Source: Nemertoderma westbladi
Lineage: Eukaryota > Xenacoelomorpha > Nemertodermatida > Nemertodermatidae
Length of the DNA stretch: 24,617 nt
Direction of reading: 5' to 3'
Assembly: GCA_032718475.1 (NCBI GenBank)
Contig: JAUCBJ010008632.1
Location: 1 to 24,617 of the forward strand
The position numbers were made by a program, and so were the translations under genes. Under the pieces are notes generated by a model, which did not search any database, was not told where the DNA came from, and saw only the letters and a program-made list of their open reading frames with translations. Shown piece after piece: positions 1 to 8,300 of this stretch. The first letter of the stretch is position 1. Every line of letters begins with the position of its first letter.

Positions 1-478
1 CTCCATATCGTGGCCATTCTTCGCATTAGTCGTAATTTTATCATATCATTAGAAAGCTTGCCTTGCAAGGATTCCAAATATGTAACAATATCTGAATTTC
101 GTAAACAGCTGAGATATAGGCGTTCAAAGATTGCAAGAAATATCGTTCGCTGAAGGCCATTTATTATATTTAATAAATACACGATGTTCTGAAACATTTT
201 GTTTATGCATGAATAGCTACGCAATATATATATTGGATAGGAATACCGCTGTTGCCAACCAACTTATAAAATAAATAACACATTCTAGAATTTTGTGTAT
301 TTATTTGATAGAATAAATGGCCTACAGCGAATGATCGTTATTGCAATCTTTGAACGCCTATATCTCAGCTGTTTCTCAATGAAATTCTGACATTGTTACA
401 TATTTGGAATCCTTGCAACGCAAGCTTTCCAATGATATGTAAAAAAATATGACTAATATAAAGAATGGCAACGACACG
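1..478. repeat. Large imperfect palindrome (inverted repeat, possible MITE)
   Basis: The left arm (1-182) is matched in reverse complement by the right arm (295-478), with about 112 bases of AT-rich spacer. Matching blocks in both arms include CAGCTGAGATATAGGCGTTC and GCAAGGATTCCAAATATGTA, plus a shared GGCCATTTATT block near the spacer. The match reaches the window edge, so the left end is cut off and no target duplication can be tested. A palindromic non-autonomous transposon is the likeliest origin; no protein is encoded. Confidence 0.8.
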
Positions 479-2212
479 GAGGGTGCGATTTCGCAATAGA
501 CACTTTTTTAAAACGCTTATTAAAAAAATTTAAAGGCGAAATCGAAAATTCCGGCTTCATGGGGTCATCGACGGTGAGTTGAACTAGTGGTGTTTCAAAT
601 TTCAAGCAATATGATAAATATTTGTAGAAAAATTTGGGGGGGGGGGGGGGGTCCGTGTCATCAGAAAATGACACTACTGTATACTATGGGACATGGTGTA
701 TTTAGGTATAAAAACATAAAGAATAACACCATTTATTGGTTTTGCCAGCTATTCGATATAGGCCTACAGATATTACTAAAATTCATAACATTTCTCGTAG
801 CAGTTGCAGTAACACCTACTCAGTGTTCAATCATGGTCATTGTTGCTGATGCATGGTACACTACAAAATATTTTTCACCGCATTCCTATGTAAACACTGT
901 ATCAAATGATCATGGAGATTGGATAAGTCGAGATCGCCTAGTATTGAATTTCGGACAAATGAGTTACAAAGACCAGAAGACAATACATTGTTCCACTGTT
1001 ATGCACAATAATATAAACAATATTCAAAAATACAAATTCATTATTTCATTTTTAGTAAAGAACAAATATGACTTAGATCGCAATTTGCGTGTGTTGAACT
1101 GAGTGACACATTTGACTGTTTGACCCGGATGACATTATCTTGTCCCTGGTGAACGGCCGCCATGCAACGACGTTTCCCATTGCTAGCATCCCAGCTGAAA
1201 CTGCAGTAATACAAGAACGAATTAGATACATGTCGTCATATTTATCCAGTTTAAATCGACTGACCAACACATTGAGGAAGATTTCGGACTTGACAGGATC
1301 CAATGGAATGTGTTTCGTTTAACTCATTCTAACTGGGAAAAGAATTCCTTTAGGCCTACTAAGTTCAGCATCATTCCACAGCTTTCACGCAATCAGAGCC
1401 CCATTAACAGATTAAGTGCTGAAGTAGTCGGATTCATATTGCGACTACCCAGAGCTACAATATTCATTTCTCCAAAATAAGCTGTGGACGGATTTGCTGT
1501 TAGTTGTCAATGATAGGCCTATTGAGCCGGAATCGATCTGTCGATAGGGGGGCTCGATTGATATGAAGACGTGAAACTTTTCAAAAACTTGTATAATATG
1601 AATATACATAAATCAGTAGAATAACATAAATCAATAAATGTTTGGTAATGCTGTACTGGTGCATGGTGGTGGCGGTGGGGCGGTAGGGCAGGGCCTATCG
1701 CTACTGCGCTATCTGCCTATGGAATGTAACCAATTGCCACTAACTTACTCTGATTGTCTGACAACACCTGTAACACCTGTACACTGCAGCACTAACTAAC
1801 TGCAAACTGAAATCACACAGTTCAGCAGTTCTGAAGCTACTGGTTCTGCCTGACTGCTGCTGTACTGGTTGAGAGGTACAGGCTGACAGGCAAGGTGGTA
1901 CTCAGTACTGTATGACTGTGTCATGATCCCTAAACATTCCAACCAATAGGAAACCTTCGCCATACACAACAAACATAGGGAAAACTTACCAATTTTAATA
2001 AGTTTAATTCTCCTTTTAAACTTGTCAAGTTTATAACTAAATTTTTGATATGCACTTGTTATGTTTAGAAAAATTTATATATCTTACAAACGTAATACAA
2101 CTTGCTGTTTACATGCTAATATTGTCAAATTTATAATGTCAATCATTGGAAAATTGGGGGCAGGCAAATTTTGTGTAAGTTTTACTAAATTAGTAAGGTA
2201 TTTCGAACCGGG
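479..2212. other. No supported gene; AT-rich stretch with a 16-G run
   Basis: A homopolymer of 16 G lies at 636-651. A 171-codon open frame (587-1102, +) runs through the G-run, and a short frame follows at 1140-1322 (+). I recognise no family in either. The 5' half of the first is plainly low-complexity. The segment 830-1320 is less AT-rich and could be a decayed transposon ORF, but nothing confirms this. The remainder (1323-2212) shows no feature I can name. Confidence 0.4.
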
Positions 2213-2852
2213 TAGTGACATCAAATTTAGAAAACCTCACTAAAAGTACAGGTAGTCTTTGTAATACTATTTATATGAGGTGGTAGGTATATTTGGTATT
2301 ATGTATCAAAGTTATGATTAATTAAAAAATACGTACTACAAAGTAAAATGGCAATATTTAGCCTAACCTAAACTACTGTATAATTAAGCTAATTAGGACC
2401 CGCAAGAAAGCTATGATTAATTAAAAAAATAAGTACTACAAAATAAAATGGCAATATTCACATTACTGTACATTACTAAGCTAAACTACTGTATACTTAC
2501 TGTATGCACCACATTTTCACCCGTAGTAAGTAGTGACATCAAATTTAGAAAACCTCACTAAAAGTACAGGTAGTCTTTGTAATACTATTTATATGAGGTG
2601 GTAGGTATATTTGGTATTATGTATCAAAGTTATGATTAATTAAAAAATACGTACTACAAAGTAAAATGGCAATATTTAGCCTAACCTAAACTACTGTATA
2701 ATTAAGCTAATTTTGAAACTACCCAAGTAAACTGAAAACAATTAAAAAAATAATGCCATTTAAATGGAAGTCTATTAACATTGGTTTTATATTGATCACA
2801 TTACAGCATTAATTGTAAATTTTGTCGTTTTTAAAACACTGCTAAAAACAGT

Positions 2853-2928
2853 GTTGCCTAGTCAAGGGATCGAACCAGGGCCTCCTACGTGGAAGCCTAC
2901 GGTTGTCACCACTAGACCATAAGGCTGC
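2853..2928 (-). pseudogene. tRNA-like sequence (tRNA pseudogene or SINE head)
   Basis: Read on the minus strand this 76-nt stretch has an A-box-like TGGTCTAGTGG, a B box GGTTCGATCCC and a 7-nt loop CTTCCAC in the anticodon position (UCC, glycine-like). The acceptor ends (GCAGCCT and AGGCAAC) pair at only five of seven positions, and the anticodon stem does not pair well. It is therefore unlikely to be a working tRNA. A tRNA-derived SINE head or a decayed tRNA is the reasonable reading. Confidence 0.5.
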
Positions 2929-2945
2929 TTAAAAATGACAATTAG

Positions 2946-3035
2946 TTGCGGTAAATTGCGGTTAGTTGCGGTAAATTGCGGTAAGTTGCGGTAAATTGCG
3001 GTAAATTGCGGTTAGTTGCGGTAAATTGCGGTTTT
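2946..3035. repeat. 10-bp tandem repeat, about 9 units
   Basis: The unit is TTGCGGTAAA, alternating with TTGCGGTTAG and TTGCGGTAAG. All copies are exactly 10 bp. It lies beside the tRNA-like sequence in the spacer between the two composite direct repeats. Confidence 0.9.
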
Positions 3036-3431
3036 TAGTAGGACCCGCAAGAAAGCTATGATTAATTAAAAAAATAAGTACTACAAAATAAAATGGCAAT
3101 ATTTACATTACTGTACATTACTAAGCTAAACTACTGTATACTTACTGTATGCACCACATTTTCACCCGTAGTAAGTAGTGACATCAAATTTAGAAAACCT
3201 CACTAAAAGTACAGGTAGTCTTTGTAATACTATTTATATGAGGTGGTAGGTATATTTGGTATTATGTATCAAAGTTATGATTAATTAAAAAATACGTACT
3301 ACAAAGTAAAATGGCAATATTTAGCCTAACCTAAACTACTGTATAATTAAGCTAATTTTGAAACTACCCAAGTAAACTGAAAACAATTAAAAAAATAATG
3401 CCATTTAAATGGAAGTTCAGTCCAAAATTAA

Positions 3432-4288
3432 GGGTGTAAACGTTAAGCAGACAGTGGTGCAGACACCTGGTGCGGACAGTGGTGCAGACACCTGGTGCGG
3501 ACATTGGTGCAGACACTGGTGCAGCGTGCAGACAGTGGTGCAGACAGTGGTGCAGACACAGGTGCAGACAGTGGTGCAGACAGTGATGCAGACAGTGGTG
3601 GAGCGTGCAGACAGTGGTGCAGACACTTGTGCAGACAGTGGTGCAGACACTGGTGCAGACAGTGGTGCAGACACTGGTGCAGACAGTGGTGCAGACAGTG
3701 GTGCAGACAGTGGTGCAGACAGTGGTGCAGACACAGGTGCAGACAGTGGTACAGGCAGTGATGCAGACACTGGTGCAGACACTGGTGCAGACAGTGGTGC
3801 AGACAGTGGTGCAGAAAGTGGTGCAGACACTGGTGCAGACAGTGGTGCAGACACTGGTGCACATAGTGGTGCAGACACTTAGCCCGCAAAACAATAACGT
3901 TTATTGTTTTGGTTCCCCCAATACTCCTCTGAAACCTGCTCCTTTACTAAACTGCTCCTTTACTAACCTGCTCGCCCCTTTTACTGTCTGCACCAGTGTC
4001 TGCACCACTCTCTGCACCACTGTCTGCACCACTGTCTGCACCATAGTGTCTGCACCACTGTCTGCACCAGTGTCTGCACCACTGTCTACACCAGTGTCTG
4101 CACCACTCTGCACCACTGTCTGCACCATTGTCTGCACCACTGTCTGCACCAATGTCTGCACAACTGTCTGCACCACTGTCTGCACGACTGCACCACTGTC
4201 AGACTGTCTGCACCACTGTCTGCATCACTGTCTGCACCACTGTCTGCACCAGCACCAGTCAGCCAGTGTCTGCTTAACGTTTACACCC
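3432..4288. mobile_element. Foldback element with tandem-repeat arms and 9-bp target duplication
   Basis: The element is bounded by inverted ends GGGTGTAAACGTTAAGCAGA (left, 3432) and its reverse complement (right, ending 4288). It is flanked by the perfect 9-bp direct repeat CAAAATTAA at 3423-3431 and 4289-4297. Each arm continues inward as a 12-bp tandem repeat (GTGCAGACAGTG-type on the left to ~3880; TGTCTGCACCAC-type on the right from ~3985), so the arms are complementary over about 300 bp or more. A ~100-base unique centre (3881-3984) contains the small palindrome AACAATAACGTTTATTGTT. A 9-bp duplication, GGG-starting ends and satellite-bearing arms fit foldback or Mutator-like (MULE) non-autonomous elements. 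No transposase is present, and the long open frames here are repeat artefacts. Confidence 0.85.
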
Positions 4289-4297
4289 CAAAATTAA

Positions 4298-4734
4298 TTA
4301 GTACAACGATGGACAGATTGATTAGTCTTACTGTCTTCTGGTCTTAGCTCAATCAGTCAATGTAATACTTGGAATATTTAGCAAAGTTTGCTCCGGGCTT
4401 CTGCAGTATCAATTGCAGAAGCCGAACCGAACCGAAATTGCCAAACTTCGGCCCGAACCGAACCGAAGCCGAAGCTTCTGTTGAGCCCTAATTCATGAGA
4501 CGTGAATTTTAAGTCTACTTTTTATTTATCCTGTGTTTGTATGTGAAAGAGCCGAATATTATTTATTACCAGTGCAGCAGTGCTGTATGTCTGTATGTAG
4601 AGATATGAGCTTCCGATTCTGTTATTCCATTTGTCTGATAATCATAGATACCTGACATATACCGATACTTGCCTAACAACTCAACCCTACCGGACCTGAA
4701 ATGAAAAATCATTGTTATCAGGACTGCTGGACTG
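4298..4734. other. Non-coding; CCGAA-rich inverted-repeat tract at about 4390-4492
   Basis: Between 4390 and 4492 the sequence is built from repeated GAACCGAACCGAA and GCTTCTGCAGT / TTGCAGAAGC inverted blocks. It ends in GAAGCTTCTGTTGAGCCC, which mirrors CGGGCTTCTGC at the left. This looks like a short inverted-repeat transposon, but I could not define a target duplication. The rest of the interval shows no feature I recognise. Confidence 0.4.
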
Positions 4735-4893
4735 CTACGCGTAGTTTCAAAATACCTACGCGTAGTTCTGTATTTCCAAAATAACTAAGCGTAGTTTAGA
4801 AACACCTACGCGTAGTTGTTAAAAAGGCAATAAGTCTGGCCCTACCGGTAAAAGACAGGAATGGAAGTTACAAACTACGCGTAGCTACGCGTA
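4735..4893. promoter_or_regulatory. Cluster of CTACGCGTAG palindromes upstream of TOP1
   Basis: The 10-bp palindrome CTACGCGTAG is exact at 4735, 4756, 4806 and 4875. There is a one-base variant (CTAAGCGTAG) at 4785 and a truncated copy (CTACGCGTA) abutting at 4885. The cluster lies 340-500 bases upstream of the TOP1 start codon. The core ACGCGT is the MluI cell-cycle box recognised by MBF in yeast; whether any animal factor uses it here is unknown. It could be a TOP1 promoter element or simply a degenerate short tandem repeat. Confidence 0.3.
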
Positions 4894-5233
4894 TTCTGTG
4901 ATTAGGCCTAACCGCCCGACCGCTGTGCGCTGTACCGGCAGACCGGTATGTAAACCTGTAACTGTCAGACTGTGAACTGCGTAACTTGTCGATTGTATTC
5001 AGTACCGGGATTGTAACCTTGCTTTGCAGTTCCACCTCGCACCGCAAACGTAATTCTGTAATTCAGTAATAGGCAGATTAGTCAGTCAGTTGGAACCGGT
5101 AACGGCCAGACGGCTACCGCTAAACCTGTTAACGGTCAGAGGGCAGCCTTTGTTGTTACTCAGCTCATAAAATATAGGCCTAGGAGCCAAGTCAGCAAGT
5201 ACCGGTAGCCTAACAACCGAATACAGTAAAACA

Positions 5234-5321
5234 ATGGATTCCGAAGATGAAGTTCAAACGGGTCTTCCAACTAATCAAACAGAATTTGATAAAGATGAAT
5301 CGGATGATGACGTTCCAATAG
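5234..5321 (+). CDS. TOP1: TOP1 coding exon 1 (predicted)
   Basis: The 88-nt exon encodes an acidic N-terminus starting MDSEDEVQTG and ending DESDDDVPIG. The donor is ATAG|GTAAG. One base is left over; it joins GT of the next exon to make a glycine codon, and the frame then runs open into the ATG-bearing frame of exon 2. A similar peptide, SDDDIPLL, recurs 21 residues later. If this exon were not used, translation could begin at 6430 (717 residues), which would be short for the family. Total length with the exon fits the family, which supports it; direct transcript evidence is not available. Confidence 0.75.
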
Positions 5322-8300
5322 GTAAGATTGCAGGACTGTACTGCTGTACCGGTACCCTGTCTGCGATAGCGCGCCGCCGCCGATGGCCGACCAATTTTTA
5401 TGCGCACTGCGCGCCGATGCAATTTCGATGCAATTCCCGCACCAATGAAATTTTTAAGCGTGCCGCACTCGCACAGCACATAGAAACAATTTTGAAGAGC
5501 GCCGCGCCAATCTGCCAAATGCAATTTCAATTTTGAAGGAGTGTAACCCAGTAACCTGTCTGCCATTGTCAGTACTGCTGAACCTGTCCCTGTCTGCCTG
5601 TGCCCTGTCTGTCTGTCTGTTTGTACCGCAGTACCGGTACCGTAACCCTACTGCCTACCGGCTGACCGGTACAAGCATACAAGTCAAGTAAACAGAAAGG
5701 CGAGCGAAGCGAGCCGAAATTTTTAAACAGCTAAATGCAATTTTTGAGGCACTTCCGTAGGCCTATGTCAGTATGTTAAACCAACAGACCCACAGACCAA
5801 CAAATCCTGAAATCGGCGCTGGTTTTAATTTTTGGGAGCGCCACGCGCAAAGCCGGCGCGCTTTACGATTTTCGTCCGCGCCACCCGCCATGCGCCACAT
5901 TCAGACATTGGCGCGCTTTTATTCTAAAGCGCGCCGGATTAATCCGGCGCAAAGTGTATGGATTCCAGTCTGGACCGGTACCGGTATGCGGTACATGTAC
6001 ACCAGTAGACGTACGGCAGTACGGTACAGCTGAAAGACACAGGCAGACAGGACACTGTGCCTGACTATGATTGCCAGATTGCTGGACTGTCACTCACTCC
6101 TCTCCCCACCCGGGGTGCGGGGTGGGGAGTGAGAACACCTCTAGCTGTCTAGGGCTGTAGGGGTGGGGTGGGGACCCCTAAAGGAGACTCCAGTCACAGA
6201 GTCAGCCAGTACTCCCAAGACTGCAAGACCAAACCGGTACCGTTACCCTGGTACCGGTGTCTGGCAGTCTGGGTGTGCGTGGGGCGTGCCTAGTCTTGCT
6301 GTCTTGGGTCTAGTTTGTTATATTCTGACTGTCTGACATTAAATATATAAACTTTGTACATTTTCTTCAGGTCAAATCGCGCGGCAGCACAGCGGGCTGA
6401 ACGGGCGGGTTGACGAGGGGGGTCAGGACATGTCGGACGACGACATCCCGCTGCTACGGACATCCGCCGGAAAATCCGGACACATTCGGACTCCGGACAA
6501 CCACTCGGCGGAAAAGCGACGCCATTCCGACACGGGCGAGGGGTCTAGCCATCGCAGTAAACACGAGAAACACGATAAACATAAACGCGACAAACATAAT
6601 AAACACGACAAACATAAACACGACAAACATAATAAACACGACAAACATAAAAACAGAGAAGATAAACTCAAATACCCGGGGCTTTCGACGCGGGTAAAAT
6701 CGGAACCGGAAAGCGACTACGACGACGACGACGACTATAAACCGATGAAAAAAACAATTAAAGTAGAAAAAGTAAAAGACAAAGTAGTAAAGAAAGAGAC
6801 TAAAGTAAATGGGATACGAGAAAGTAAAAACGAGAAGAGACGGAGCGATGCCGGACCCTCCAGCTCCCCGCGGAAAAAACCGAAGAAAGAACCTGAGGAA
6901 GTCTGGGAGTGGTGGAAGGAGGCCCCCAAAGCGGAGGGGGTTAAATGGAGTTCATTGACCCACAGAGGCCCGTGGTTCCCCCCGGCCTACGAACCCCTCC
7001 CGGCCACCGTCGTCTTTCGTTACGACGGACAGCCACTCCGTCTGTCCGCCAACGCCGAGGAGGTGATGGGTTTCTACGCGAAGATGCTGGACCACGATTA
7101 CACCGCCAAGGACGTCTTCAATAAGAACTTCATGCACGACTGGCGGAAGGTGATGACTCACGATGAGCGGGGGAAGATCGCCGATTTAAATAAGTGCGAC
7201 TTCCGGGCGGTTCACGCGTATTTCACGGAGCAGAGTGAGGAGCGCAAAGCCGCGAGCAAAGAGGAGAAACAGAAGCGTAAAGAGGAGAACGAAGCGATCA
7301 CTAAGGAATTTGGGTTCGCCATGCTGGACGGGCATAAGGAGAAGCTCGGGGCCTTCCGGGTGGAGCCCCCCGGGTTGTTCCGGGGGCGGGGCGACCATCC
7401 CAAGATGGGGAAACTAAAGAAACGCGTGCAGCCCGAGGATGTTACCATCAACGTCTCGAAGGGGGCAACCCCCCCGCCCCCCGCGGGGCACCGATGGAAG
7501 GAAGTGAAGCACGATGTGTCGGTCACCTGGTTGGCCTGTTGGACGGAGAATGTCCAGGCCAACATCAAGTACGTCATGTTTAGCGCGCAGAGCAAGCTGA
7601 AAGGCGTGAAAGATATGCAGAAGTACGATAAAGCGAGGGAGCTTATCAAACACGTGGATCGGATACGGAAGGCTTACACGGACGACTTCCAGGTAGGTTC
7701 GGGAACACAGACGACTTCCAGGTTGGTTCGGGAACACAGACGACTTCCAGGTAGGTTCGGGAACACAGACGACTTCCATGTAGGTTCGGGAACACACGAC
7801 TTCCAGGTAGGTTCGGGAACACAGACGACTTCCAGGTAGGTTCGGGAACACAGACGACTTCCAGGTAGGTTCGGGAACACAGACGACTTCCAGGTAGGTT
7901 CGGGAACACAGACGACTTCCAGGTAGGTTCGGGAACACAGACGACTTCCAGGTAGGTTCGGGAACACAGACGACTTCCAGGTAGGTTCGGGAACACAGAC
8001 GACTTCCAGGTAGGTTCGGGAACACAGACGACTTCCAGGTAGGTTCGGGAACACAGACGACTTCCAGGTAGGTTCGGGAACACAGACGACTTCCAGGTAG
8101 GTTCGGGAACACAGACGACTTCCAGGTAGGTTCGGGAACACAGACGACTTCCAGGTTGGTTCGGGAACACAGACGACTTCCAGGTAGGTTCGGGAACACA
8201 GACGACTTCCAGGTTGGTTCGGGAACACAGACGACTTCCAGGTAGGTTCGGGAACACAGACGACTTCCAGGTTGGTTCGGGAACACAGACGACTTCCAGG

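Larger units (their letters stand above)
2213..3414. repeat. Nested direct-repeat block (~182-bp unit x3; ~375-bp composite x2)
   Basis: A ~182-bp unit starting TAGTGACATCAAATTTAGAA occurs at about 2213, 2531 and 3176. A longer composite starting GGACCCGCAAGAAAGCTATG occurs at 2396-2770 and 3041-3414, nearly identical, in the same orientation, and ends in both copies at GCCATTTAAATGGAAG. The two composites flank a 270-base spacer (2771-3040) holding a tRNA-like sequence and a 10-bp tandem repeat. The 135-bp leader of the composite partly resembles the 182-bp unit, which suggests stepwise tandem duplication. Confidence 0.9.

Noticed and set aside
587-1102. 171-codon ORF on the plus strand
   Set aside because: It runs through a 16-G homopolymer, has no recognised family and no splice or start support. 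It was kept only as a note in the region entry.
2853-2928. Functional glycine tRNA
   Set aside because: The acceptor and anticodon stems pair poorly although the A and B boxes are recognisable.
3364-4297. Cys/Thr- or Gly/Ala/Asp-rich frames in the 12-bp repeat
   Set aside because: The 12-bp period keeps frames open by default, and the region is a foldback element with no transposase.
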